A stretch of DNA of 64,000 bases from Ruminococcaceae bacterium UBA7212 (GTDB lineage: Bacteria; Bacillota; Clostridia; Oscillospirales; Acutalibacteraceae). Within the stretch, counting starts at the first letter, position 1; each line of letters starts with the position of its first letter. This document shows positions 53,401-61,160 of the stretch, piece after piece. The stretch is taken from the NCBI GenBank assembly GCA_002490525.1, contig DKUE01000007.1, positions 75,649 to 139,648 of the forward strand, in the 5' to 3' direction. The translations under genes were made by a program, and so were the position numbers. The notes under the pieces are model-generated. The model ran no database searches. It was not told the DNA's origin and saw only the letters and a program-made list of their open reading frames with translations.

Positions 53401-53618
53401 GGCAGAATCATAACATAAATATAATCATTTTCCAAAATCAGCGCTTTGTATTCTTTTAATTCTTTTTCATCATAAATTTTTTCGGTAACAGGCAGGGGAT
53501 AGACCTTTCCTGTACTGCCCTGATACGCTCTTTTTTCAATAAACAGCGGACTTTTTTCAGGTTTTGCAGTTTTATATGTCGGAATTGTTATAGTTTCCTC
53601 ACGAATGACAGCTTGCAT
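50490..53618 (-). CDS. DUF5107 / TPR protein, large form
   Basis: A 1042-residue cytoplasmic protein. The start at 53618 has GAGGTG upstream. The N-terminal 410 residues repeat the DUF5107 fold (ILPELGGRIQRAYDK, PWISGGIEFNWPQHHRPSTF, FLWWANPAVPVND). After a beta-domain come at least 12 TPR units (residues about 480-1020; for example YFNLGLAFELLGEYEKAYDAF and PYRNLSIAYYNKAHDAGKAL). It resembles the protein at 20422 but has many more TPR repeats. It probably binds or processes a glycan and forms a scaffold. First gene of the two-gene operon C with the GH2 at 48904. Confidence 0.82.
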   Translation of the reverse strand: MQAVIREETITIPTYKTAKPEKSPLFIEKRAYQGSTGKVYPLPVTEKIYDEKELKEYKALILENDYIYVMILPELGGRIQRAYDKTNGYDFVYYNHVIKPALVGLAGPWISGGIEFNWPQHHRPSTFSPVDYAIRENADGSVTAFVGETDVMYGTKGMAAITLYPDKAYIEIQGQLYNPTDYPQTFLWWANPAVPVNDNTFSVFPPDVNAVYDHGKRDVSTFPIATGEYYKYDYSAGVDISRYKNIKVPTSYMAAHSDFDFIGNFDEGKDAGLLHIADHHISPGKKQWTWGCGNFGRMWDKNLTDADGPYIELMTGVFTDNQPDFTWMKPHEEKTFTQYFMPYKTVGRVSNATKDAVIGVDGNEIKIYATAVYSNAVIKVTSDGKEIYSNTVKLSPEKCFVDTVDHLHHYVITVYDENGMVLCCYQEYVKTEQPVPVPAKALPQPESIKSLEELYLAGQHLEQYRHATYSPADYYSEGLKRDRTDIRLNNAYGLLLFRNGQIRESLVYFKQAIEKQTWRNPNPYSGECYFNLGLAFELLGEYEKAYDAFYKSTWSAETQTQGFYHLACTCTRKREYAKALEFIAHSLVRNYHNMKARVLKAELMRLLGMDNTAFLQESYEMDTLSVGILYLLRKPLGRTVNYLKLSLDYMQYGLYEQAVAILNSCKDNNPLLEYYKGYAENQAGNAEKAKAHYVRAEAMPSDYIFPNTVEEMLILENAVAVLGEAPMASYYLGNLLYDKKQYAKATACWETAVKYKPDLAMPYRNLSIAYYNKAHDAGKALSAMQKAFSLEPGNSRFLLELDQLSAKAGVTAAERLHTLERHSALLADRDVLFLAYIALLNLNGKHAQALKCLEKHTFHPWEGGEGKVAGEYKTALFALAEKEIADSNFEQAIELCKRTLVYPENLGEGKLENVPDNQAYYLLGKCFQALGNGEKSKTYFTLAAAGNNIPAPVRYYNDQPSDYIYYQGLAFYELGDTASAKNSFCQLVDFGEMHLHDEIGYDFFAVSMPELEVYQDDIQKRNTDYCKYLTDLGKKGLKELEK

Positions 53619-53643
53619 AATACACCTCAAAAATATAGAAATA

Positions 53644-53672
53644 TTGACCTTAAACTACTTTTATTATACAAT
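53644..53672 (+). promoter_or_regulatory. Promoter of the second AraC gene
   Basis: TTGACC (53644-53649), a 17-nt spacer and TACAAT (53667-53672). Its -10 overlaps the -10 of the minus-strand operon C promoter by two bases, exactly as at 32641/32642. The 27-bp element begins 27 bp downstream of the -10 start in both cases. Confidence 0.65.
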
Positions 53673-53720
53673 GATTAAAGTTAGATTTCTTTTGAAAAAC
53701 TGCTGAAAAGTTTATAAATC
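53663..53720 (-). promoter_or_regulatory. Regulon promoter C (DUF5107/GH2 operon)
   Basis: On the minus strand TATAAT (53663-53668) with the 27-bp element at 53694-53720, near edge 25 nt upstream. Coding strand reading GATTTATAAAC then CAGCAGTTTTTC. No -35 is recognisable, as expected for an activated promoter. Confidence 0.72.
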
Positions 53721-53738
53721 CTGCTGTGGGGGTTAGCT

Positions 53739-54566
53739 ATGGAAGAATTACAAAAAGGTGTTTTAATCAAATCAAAAATGTTTTTTTATTCAAACACTCA
53801 AAATAAAGATATTTTCTTTTATCCGCTGAGCACAGGTCATTTTTATTGTAACAGCGATTACAGCGTTCAGAGAAATAGTTTTGACAGTATTCTGATTACA
53901 CATATCATACGCGGAAGTTTTTCTTTTTTGGTAAACGGAAAGGAACTGACTGTCAAGACAGGTGAAACCGCTGTTATTGACTGCTTTAATCCGCACACTT
54001 ATTATACAAATGACAGCTTTGAAGCTTACTGGATTCATATTAACGGAAGCAATATAAAAGCGCTTTTCACGGAATTGATAAACAGATTTGGAAACATTAT
54101 CGGCTTTGATAATGAAATCGAAATACAGATAAAGGATATTTACAATCTGATAAAGAATAATGAGAGTATAAGTGAAAGTAATATGTCCTTAAAAATATAC
54201 AGTCTGATAACAAGTCTTTTTAATGCAAATGAAAATAAGATATGTAACAATACTGTTGTTCAAACAGCGATAAAGTTTATGAACAAAAATTATCAGAACA
54301 GACTGACAATTGAAAATATTGCAAAACATATCAATATGAGCTCTTCGCAGTTTTCAAGGCAGTTTAAAAAGCAAACGGGCAAGTCGCCTTATGACTATCT
54401 CCTTGGCATAAGACTTACCAAAGCAAAGGAACTGTTAAAAAATACAAGCCTGCCGATAAGTGAAATCTCTTATCGGACAGGCTTTGCAAACGAGTCCAAT
54501 TTTATATATTTTTTTAAAAAACAGGAGGGAATTTCCCCGCTGAAATTCAGAAATATTTTATTCTGA
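53739..54566 (+). CDS. AraC-family regulator 2
   Basis: A 275-residue paralogue of the regulator at 32858. The same layout is seen: cupin sensor (STGHFYCNSDYS, GSFSFLVNGKELTVKTGETAVIDCFN, HTYYTNDSFEAYWIHI) and two HTH motifs (LTIENIAKHINMSSSQFSRQ, AKELLKNTSLPISEISYRTG, NESNFIYFF). GVLIKS near the start corresponds to GVLKKS in the paralogue. The gene is A/T-rich compared with its neighbours. GGGGGTTAGCT precedes the ATG. The 27-bp regulon element lies in its leader. It ends nine bases inside the convergent GH95 gene. Confidence 0.92.
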   Translation: MEELQKGVLIKSKMFFYSNTQNKDIFFYPLSTGHFYCNSDYSVQRNSFDSILITHIIRGSFSFLVNGKELTVKTGETAVIDCFNPHTYYTNDSFEAYWIHINGSNIKALFTELINRFGNIIGFDNEIEIQIKDIYNLIKNNESISESNMSLKIYSLITSLFNANENKICNNTVVQTAIKFMNKNYQNRLTIENIAKHINMSSSQFSRQFKKQTGKSPYDYLLGIRLTKAKELLKNTSLPISEISYRTGFANESNFIYFFKKQEGISPLKFRNILF

Positions 54567-56786
54567 CAACGATGGAACAATTTCCACCGTATCTTCCGTA
54601 ACTGCATTGCCGGAAATATGCTTAGCTGAAATCTTAACAGGTTTATCAGCATAAACACTTACAACAGTACCTTTCTCCCATACAAAGCTGATTTTTACAC
54701 CGTTTACGACCATATCCCTCACGGCACCTGAGACTGCAAAATTGTGGGGCAAAGCAGGCAGTAATTCGACTGTGCCGTGTTCCTCGGTTAACAGCATTTC
54801 ATTTATGCCTGCAACAAAGCCGAGGTTGCCGTCAATCTGAAAATAAAATGGCGGGTGCACGCAGAAAAGATTCTTGAATACGGAATGGCTTAACATACTT
54901 CGAATAATCTTTCGTGCTGTTTCGCCCTCACGAAGCCTTGCGGCAAGACAGACTGCCCATGCCGCCGACCAGCCGATATATTGCTTGGAATTATTTGTTC
55001 TGTAATGAAACAGTTGTCTTATCCATTCGGTTTTCTCACTGTCGCTGTAATATCCGATAGTATCGGCGGGATAAAAGGCATACAACGGCGAAAAATGGCG
55101 ATGTCCTTTTTCGGGTGTATCATATTCCTTATGCCATTCGCATATGCCGTTTGCACTGCTTTTAAACGGGTAAAGCTTCGGATATTTTTCATAGATTTCC
55201 GTTTTCAGAAGTGTGTTTTCCGAAAATTCCAGTGCGTTTTTAAAGGACTGCTTTACAAGACCCATATCGAAGGCGGAAGCGTAGTCGAGCTTACAGCGTT
55301 TGCCGTTATTTAAAAACACATTTTCGGGAGATGCGGAAGGGCACACGACATACTGTCCGTTATATAAGACAAGATATTCGTTTGCAAATCTTGCCGCCTC
55401 GGTAACAATCTCCCGAATTTTATCCGCATAGGTGTGCAGAAATCCGTTTTTGTAATGCGCATATATTTCATTGGCGAGCCACACCCCGCATAAGGGTGCA
55501 AGCATATAGTTTGCGTCCCCCTGCACGGGCGGCGTTTTGCGCCATAAATCAACATTGTGATTGCAGGCAAATCCGTGACAGCCGTAATTGATTTCAGCCG
55601 TTTTTTTGCCGTTTCCCAAGGCTTCGTAAACCATTTGAATCAACGGTTCAATGCATTCCGACAAGCCCGCGCGCGATGCGCCCCAGTAATTCATCTGTGT
55701 GTTTATGTTTACGGTATAATTACTGCTCCAGGGCGGGCGGACGGCGTGATTCCATATGCCTTGCAGGTTCAGTGCCTGCCCGCCGTTTCTGCTGCCCGAA
55801 ATTATCATGTATTTTCCGTAGTTATATAAGAGCTCGCAAAGGGCCTTTTCGTCACTGCCTTTTCTTATGGCTTTAAGCAATTCGTCCGTCGGCATATCCG
55901 TATCCTGATGAAAGGAAATACTTTGCTGATTATACAGACGGGAAAAGTCAGCCATATGTCTTTTTTTCAGAACAGTATAGTTTTTCTCTACACTGTCCAA
56001 ATGCGATTTACATTTTTTTATCACGGCAGTTGTATCTGTGCAGGGCATTTTATCAAAGCCGTTAAAGCCTGTCTCTGTTTTAAAATACATGGTTAGCTCT
56101 GTCGCATCCGTGATTTTCACACTGCTTTTTCGGCTTTCACTGACGCCGTCAGTATAAATCTGTGCGCAAAGGCAAAAAGCCATGCCTTTTTTCTCATTAT
56201 ATTTAATCGGAAAAAGCTCTGTCCGCAAATAGTTCGGCGCGGCATAATCGGGGGCGTTACCGTAAAGCGTGAAACTGTCGGCAGATGCACTTACACAATG
56301 GTGCAGTTTGCTTTTCGCCTTGATTTTGACGGAAAAGTGCCTGTCGGATTTGATTCTGTATACCGTTACCTTATCGGGATAGGAAGAGAAAATTTCCGAT
56401 TCACAGTCGCCGGATTTTACACAGTGCACGCCTGTCGATAAATCCAAACTGCGTGCAATTATATTTTTATCCGTACCTTTCAAATTCAGTATAATATCGC
56501 CGAGCGGCAAAAAGGTTTCACTGTAAAAGCCCTTTAACTTCTTCTCGCAAAGCGTATCCGCTTCGCTGTTTCTGCCCTCAAAAATCAACTGCCTTACCTT
56601 GTTCAGATTTTCAAGGCTGTCTGCGGTATTATAATTTTTCGGGTAGCCCGACCAAAGCGTGCCGTCATTGAAGCACAGCCTTTCTTTTTTATTGGAACCG
56701 TATACCATAACGCCCGTAAATCCGTTGCCTATCGGCAAGGCTTCTCGCCAGTTTTCGGCGGATTTTTTGTACCGTAGTGTATGCAT
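54558..56786 (-). CDS. GH95 alpha-L-fucosidase
   Basis: A 742-residue enzyme with canonical catalytic positions: N360 and N362 in VNINTQMNYW, E488 in ASPENVF, and D652 in QIDGNLG, corresponding to the Asn/Asn/Glu/Asp set of the family type enzyme. N-terminal beta-domain with EALPIGNGFTGVMV. GH95 enzymes release alpha-1,2-linked L-fucose (some L-galactose). No signal peptide, hence intracellular. Second gene of operon D behind the GH110-like gene. CGGAGAAATT precedes the ATG. The stop overlaps the convergent AraC gene by nine bases. Confidence 0.93.
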   Translation of the reverse strand: MHTLRYKKSAENWREALPIGNGFTGVMVYGSNKKERLCFNDGTLWSGYPKNYNTADSLENLNKVRQLIFEGRNSEADTLCEKKLKGFYSETFLPLGDIILNLKGTDKNIIARSLDLSTGVHCVKSGDCESEIFSSYPDKVTVYRIKSDRHFSVKIKAKSKLHHCVSASADSFTLYGNAPDYAAPNYLRTELFPIKYNEKKGMAFCLCAQIYTDGVSESRKSSVKITDATELTMYFKTETGFNGFDKMPCTDTTAVIKKCKSHLDSVEKNYTVLKKRHMADFSRLYNQQSISFHQDTDMPTDELLKAIRKGSDEKALCELLYNYGKYMIISGSRNGGQALNLQGIWNHAVRPPWSSNYTVNINTQMNYWGASRAGLSECIEPLIQMVYEALGNGKKTAEINYGCHGFACNHNVDLWRKTPPVQGDANYMLAPLCGVWLANEIYAHYKNGFLHTYADKIREIVTEAARFANEYLVLYNGQYVVCPSASPENVFLNNGKRCKLDYASAFDMGLVKQSFKNALEFSENTLLKTEIYEKYPKLYPFKSSANGICEWHKEYDTPEKGHRHFSPLYAFYPADTIGYYSDSEKTEWIRQLFHYRTNNSKQYIGWSAAWAVCLAARLREGETARKIIRSMLSHSVFKNLFCVHPPFYFQIDGNLGFVAGINEMLLTEEHGTVELLPALPHNFAVSGAVRDMVVNGVKISFVWEKGTVVSVYADKPVKISAKHISGNAVTEDTVEIVPSLSE

Positions 56787-56804
56787 AATTTCTCCGATTT
56801 AAAT

Positions 56805-58442
56805 TTAATTATTTTTCATTTGCACATGGTTGCAATTTTTGTATTTTATAATTTTGCTTGTGCGCAGGCGGTTATGTTCGACTTCAATCATATCAGATGA
56901 CTTTGCCTTTATGCAATAGCCTTTATAATGTTTAAAGATATTTCCGCATATTTTAATGTTTTTGTGTACTGCGGCGCGGTGAATGCTGTTTTCGGGTTTT
57001 ATCAAAATCGGCGTCTGACCGCAGTAGGCGAAGGTGTTATTTTGGATGGTTACATCGCGACACATACCGCTTTCATACCAGCTTTTTGCGTCGTCCGAAA
57101 GCAGAATCCCGCTCATGGAGGTGCTGATGAAACGATTATTTTCCACAATCACTTTGCCTCTTGTGGTGAGCAACAGACCTCTTGTGATGATACGGTTCAG
57201 CGTATTGTCGGAAAAAGTTACGGCGGGGCAGGCGGAAATATCCTCGATCACATCACCGATTACCGCTTGTTCGGCGGAATCCAGTGTGAGCTTGATTTCA
57301 TATTCTCCTATCAGCTCTGATTGTAAAATGTTTGCCTGTGCTGTCTCCAGCAGAGTTTCCGGGCGGATAAAAGCTACCGTATCGCCCGTCCGCAGCGGAT
57401 TAAACCCATGCGACTGCGGATGCATAAACCTGACGGTGATTTGATTTTCTTTTTTATCGGTGATTTTAAAGTGAATTCCGTGCACGTTCAGGCAGTCGTC
57501 GCCTGCACCGTCAAATCGGTTGCCGTCTATTAAAATTTTTCCTCTGCACATACATATCTGGATGAAATCGGCAACCGACGCCATTTTTCTCGACGCATTT
57601 TTCTCCGGAGCAAATTCGGAATGTATCAGGGAAACATTTTCGCTGTCCTGTGCAACCAGTGCAAGTGAATAATTAAAACGCTGTTTGATATTCTCTAAAA
57701 CAATGTCGGTACATCTGTTTACAAATATGCCTGCAAACTGACGGCGGACATCAAACAGATAATAGCAGTCCCCGTTTTTAAAGCGGAAGGTGTTCAAGTA
57801 TTTTACGCGTACTCTGCCGTTCTTTAACTCTGTTACTCCGGTACAGCCAACCAGCGGATGAGACACGCGTTTCAGCCGATCGGGTGTTTTGCTCCGTATC
57901 AGTCCAATCCAGTACGCCCGCAGTGCATCCTTGTCTGCGGCATAACAATAGTCTGCACCTTTAAAATACAGCTTTCCGTTTTTCACCTCGTAAGTGCTGT
58001 CCCTGTCTATGTCAAAATCTACGAAATGCAGTCCCTTTTTAACCGCCTTCAGTTCATGCATATCGGGATGGGCATGACGGATTTCCATATTCCTGAATGT
58101 GATGTCGGCACAGTCTTCCATAGCGATGTTTGTAACCTTGCCGCTGATGATGAAAATCGAATGGTTCCCATCGAATATAAGATGATTGATGCCGTTAAAA
58201 TAAAACGGTACGGCATTCAGGTGCGGCGTTTCACCGTTGGAAAACTCACTGTCCCCTACGGTGTTTGTAATATAAAGCATATGCTTTTGGCATTTTTCAC
58301 TGTCAATGTAATAGGTACCCTGCGGGAAATATACCGTTTTTTCGTCCGGATTATTTTTTAGAGCTTCTGTCAGTACATACAACTTTTCGGTTATATCCTC
58401 GTCAGGGTGAATTCCCCAATCAGCGGCATGGATGATTTTCAT
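56805..58442 (-). CDS. GH110-like alpha-1,3-galactosidase (beta-helix)
   Basis: A 545-residue right-handed parallel beta-helix protein. The start is the ATG at 58442, spaced 9 nt from AAAGGG; an earlier ATG lies too close. The motifs QRFNYSLALVAQDSENVSLI, ASVADFIQICMCRGKI and DGAGDDCLNVHGIHFKI match GH110, where the paired aspartates (here D315 and D316, with D292) are thought to catalyse inversion. GH110 enzymes remove alpha-1,3-galactose, for example from blood-group B and related glycans, often requiring or following fucose removal. That fits with the GH95 gene 18 bases downstream. No signal peptide is present, unlike many characterised members. Confidence 0.78.
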   Translation of the reverse strand: MKIIHAADWGIHPDEDITEKLYVLTEALKNNPDEKTVYFPQGTYYIDSEKCQKHMLYITNTVGDSEFSNGETPHLNAVPFYFNGINHLIFDGNHSIFIISGKVTNIAMEDCADITFRNMEIRHAHPDMHELKAVKKGLHFVDFDIDRDSTYEVKNGKLYFKGADYCYAADKDALRAYWIGLIRSKTPDRLKRVSHPLVGCTGVTELKNGRVRVKYLNTFRFKNGDCYYLFDVRRQFAGIFVNRCTDIVLENIKQRFNYSLALVAQDSENVSLIHSEFAPEKNASRKMASVADFIQICMCRGKILIDGNRFDGAGDDCLNVHGIHFKITDKKENQITVRFMHPQSHGFNPLRTGDTVAFIRPETLLETAQANILQSELIGEYEIKLTLDSAEQAVIGDVIEDISACPAVTFSDNTLNRIITRGLLLTTRGKVIVENNRFISTSMSGILLSDDAKSWYESGMCRDVTIQNNTFAYCGQTPILIKPENSIHRAAVHKNIKICGNIFKHYKGYCIKAKSSDMIEVEHNRLRTSKIIKYKNCNHVQMKNN

Positions 58443-58608
58443 CGGACACATCCCTTTTTTGAAATGATATTTGTATACGGCTTTTCCGTATCGGCGGGAG
58501 CAACGGTTATGTATACCTGACTTTTGGACAATGTCCGAAATATTTTGCACGGGAAACCGTTGTATGGACCCTGTCATTTTTCACATAGTTCTACATATAT
58601 CCCAATAA

Positions 58609-58666
58609 ATTATACAACATCTGCAACCGTATAAATTTTGAAAAGCAACCATAAAATTTAGAAATC
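58609..58666 (-). promoter_or_regulatory. Regulon promoter D (GH110-like/GH95 operon)
   Basis: On the minus strand TATAAT (58609-58614) and the 27-bp element at 58640-58666, near edge 25 nt upstream. It is identical to the element of promoter A at 25 of 27 positions. The remaining gap to 58766 holds no other recognisable feature. Confidence 0.78.
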
Positions 58667-58765
58667 CTATCAATATGAGACAGGCGAAAGCCCAATCAGG
58701 AAAAAACGGCCCCGCACCCGAAAAAGAGACGCTCTATCCTGACAGGGCTTTGCCTGTATATATGT

Positions 58766-58809
58766 AAAAACTCCCGCCGAACCGCCTGCTGTGCAGAGGT
58801 AAGGGGGAG
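58766..58809 (-). terminator. Terminator of the small HTH gene
   Basis: On the minus strand CTCCC...GGGAG encloses an inner ACCTCTGC/GCAGGCGGT stem with one bulge and is followed by TTTTTAC. Confidence 0.65.
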
Positions 58810-58817
58810 ATTTTCTC

Positions 58818-59081
58818 TCACTTTTGTTTTTTACTGTCGAAGCCTTTCCAATATATTCCGTCGGTATCGTGCGCGGCGTACTGTTTTAACACGTTCAAAT
58901 CCAAATCTAAAATATCGGAAAAAACAACAACCGTACGCAGCTTCGGTTCTACAAGACCGTTCTCGATGTTATAGATGTGTCGCAGCTCTATATCCGCGAG
59001 TCTGGCAAGCTGGTTTTGTTTCAGCCCTCTTTTTTCGCGCGTCTGCCGCACCATTTTTCCGAATTCTGCTTGAAATGACAT
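58818..59081 (-). CDS. XRE-type HTH transcriptional regulator
   Basis: An 87-residue protein consisting of one Cro/CI-type HTH domain: FGKMVRQTREKRGLKQNQLA, then IELRHIYNIENGLVEPKLRTV and a short C-terminal tail. The start ATG at 59081 has GGAG nine bases upstream; a GTG three codons earlier is less likely. It is monocistronic with its own terminator. No target can be assigned; the nearest genes on both sides are unrelated. Confidence 0.82.
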   Translation of the reverse strand: MSFQAEFGKMVRQTREKRGLKQNQLARLADIELRHIYNIENGLVEPKLRTVVVFSDILDLDLNVLKQYAAHDTDGIYWKGFDSKKQK

Positions 59082-59209
59082 AATCCTCACTCCTCAAACA
59101 GAATTTTATATGATGTGATTTATCACGTCTATGAAGAATATTTCAATTTTTGACAATATCGTTTGACCGGGCCTGTATAATGATTTTTCACTTGGTGTCC
59201 AATCTTAGT

Positions 59210-60116
59210 TCAAGTTTCCAGCAGACGGATATAATGGTTTGCTTCACGAAGGACATGGTCCGCAAGCAGCGGAAGAATTATTGAACGGATTTTACACGCT
59301 TCAATCCCTTCCACGCCGGCGCGTTTGAAATCACGAAATTTTTGAGTCAATGCAAGAGAATTTCCGTTGCACATGGTTCTGTCGTTGGCAGCGGCGGAGG
59401 CTTTGAGAAGACATTTGTAATCTTCGGCAAAATCATCGGCTGTATCAATCAGCGCATCCTCGCTTGGGTCAAGCAGACCGCGGATGAACATGGCATGTTC
59501 CATCATGATTTGGTTCCAAAACAGTTCGCTGTCACGGAGCTCACGGCAGCTGCAATGGCTTAACCCCTCCAGCCGCATCAGATGCGCACGGTAAAGCTGG
59601 GCCTCGCGCAGAATGTGTTCGATGAGCAATGGATAATTCGCTGTGAATATATTGCACGAATTGACACCGCACAGAAGTTTTTCTTTAAAGTCTATAATGC
59701 AGTTCACCAACTGTAACCCGTCTTGGTTTAACTGCTGTACCTGATGCATAAGGGAATGTGAAATATGCAAATTTGTATTGCAATTACAGCCTTTTAACCG
59801 CATTGCAGAGGCAGTCAAGCCGCGGTTGATAAACGTGCCGGTCAAACACTGCGTTTTGCGTTCGGCACAGTCTGTGAACTCAGTGAATATTTCTCCGGAG
59901 TTCAACACGCAACTGCGGACAACACAGTCACTTAACGCGATAGTGCGTGAGAGCAGAGCTTCGAATTTTCTCATGAGATGTTCACTTTTTTTGGGCAAGG
60001 TCTGTATTCGGCGGCAAAAATCCCACCTTTAAAAACAATGCGTGTTCCTTCATGATACGTGCAAAAAACAAATGCTGTTCCAAAGAATCAATTATATAAT
60101 TTTGAGATTTATCCAT
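59210..60116 (-). pseudogene. DUF2935 protein split by a frameshift
   Basis: The N-terminal part starts at the ATG at 60116 with GGAAGGAG upstream and reads QHLFFARIMKEHALFLKVGF, the normal beginning of DUF2935 proteins. It stops at a TGA immediately after a run of seven A residues on the minus strand (about 59988-59994). Removing one A joins it to SEHLMRKFEALLSRTIALSD and a further 250 residues that complete the family (second domain with HAMFIRGLLDPSEDALI near the end). The C-terminal fragment alone spans 59210-59998. It is either a pseudogene, a homopolymer sequencing error or a +1 slippage site. Function of the metal-binding-like helical family is unknown. Confidence 0.8.
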
Positions 60117-60275
60117 AACAAATGCTCCTTCCGATAACTCAGTATATGCATGGACATAAGAATCGGTTCGATGCTTAAAATCCGTGATGCTGCTGTATGT
60201 TAACACTTGAAAATCGTCAGGTACGGCACAATTGCAACAATAATTATATTCAAGAAGAATATAAAACGAAAAATA

Positions 60276-60301
60276 CCGTTCCGAAAATGAGTTCGGAACG
60301 G
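60276..60301 (-). terminator. Hairpin with T-rich tail
   Basis: CCGTTCCGAA (60276-60285) pairs with TTCGGAACGG (60292-60301). On the minus strand ATTTTTCG follows. In the 60117-60651 gap it is the only clear signal; a 30-codon ORF with AAGGGG upstream (60445-60537, plus strand) is noted without a claim that it is expressed. Confidence 0.5.
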
Positions 60302-60651
60302 CGGCGGGTAAGTATATTATTGTGAATAACACGAAATGTCACACCGGAAGCAGCAATATAGGATTTCCGAACAGAAAAAACAGGCGTACGCTCTGCGGAA
60401 AATGGATAGACGGAGCGCAGACAAATAAGGCAAAGGGGTTATAAATGTTGGCTTTTATTTCTTTTGCTCCACAATTTGCTCTTTTCCTTTGTGAAGTTCC
60501 AATACGGAAAAAAGACATTAAAAGGGCGCTTAAATGAGGGCTGTAAAGTGAACAACATGGAGCCTAAATCATAGGGGCCTGAATTGCAAGAGGGCTTTCA
60601 TCCGGCGGAGATGAAGGTGTTTCTGCGATTGCTTGCAGAATTTATTCTTCT

Positions 60652-61095
60652 TTATGCTTTATTATTATTTTGATTTGCAGCAGTGGCAGAAACTGCTTTG
60701 CCATAGTTACGGCCAAACAACAATCCGGCTACCAAAAGGGAAGCACCCAGCCCGGTAGAGAAAACTGCGATAAAGCGCTCAGGTGCAAACCCGCTTGCCC
60801 GCAAACCTATGCCGCCGGTCATCATCACCGCCATAATTGCAAATGATTTTCCGTCAAAGAACTTCAGGAAGAAATGCCGTTCTTCTAAATAGGCGTTGAT
60901 TCTGGCAGTGTGCTTTTTTACCAGTTTTCCAAAAACAAATCTTTGAAACACCGCAAAAACCAATACAGATAATAGGCAATTTAACACAGTAAGATAGGAC
61001 GGATAAGACATCAACCCGATTCGCAATATATTAAATCCCGCCGCGCTCCACACCAGACAGGCAAGAAGCAACAACGTATTCCGTTTGACTTTCAT
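60652..61095 (-). CDS. Small membrane protein, TetR-linked
   Basis: A 147-residue protein with four hydrophobic segments (LLLLACLVWSAAGFNIL, YLTVLNCLLSVLVFAVFQRF, FAIMAVMMTGGIGLRASGF, FSTGLGASLLVAGLLFG). No family is recognised. The ATG at 61095 has AAAGGAG upstream and is preceded by the palindrome TGAACA-T-TGTTCA at 61112, the same as in front of the TetR gene, which makes it a probable target of that repressor. It ends with a polar tail (SATAANQNNNKA). Confidence 0.75.
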   Translation of the reverse strand: MKVKRNTLLLLACLVWSAAGFNILRIGLMSYPSYLTVLNCLLSVLVFAVFQRFVFGKLVKKHTARINAYLEERHFFLKFFDGKSFAIMAVMMTGGIGLRASGFAPERFIAVFSTGLGASLLVAGLLFGRNYGKAVSATAANQNNNKA

Positions 61096-61111
61096 AATCT
61101 GACTCCTTTAG

Positions 61112-61124
61112 TGAACATTGTTCA
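61112..61124. promoter_or_regulatory. TetR operator, copy 1
   Basis: TGAACATTGTTCA, a 13-bp palindrome 16 bases upstream of the membrane-protein start. Its twin is at 61734-61746. Confidence 0.7.
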
Positions 61125-61160
61125 ATTTGCAGGATAAAAATTACCGCAATGCAGTGGTAT

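Noticed and set aside
60445..60537. A 30-codon ORF (MLAFISFAPQ...) with AAGGGG upstream
   Set aside because: Too short and without any recognisable feature or neighbour; kept only as a note in the gap description.
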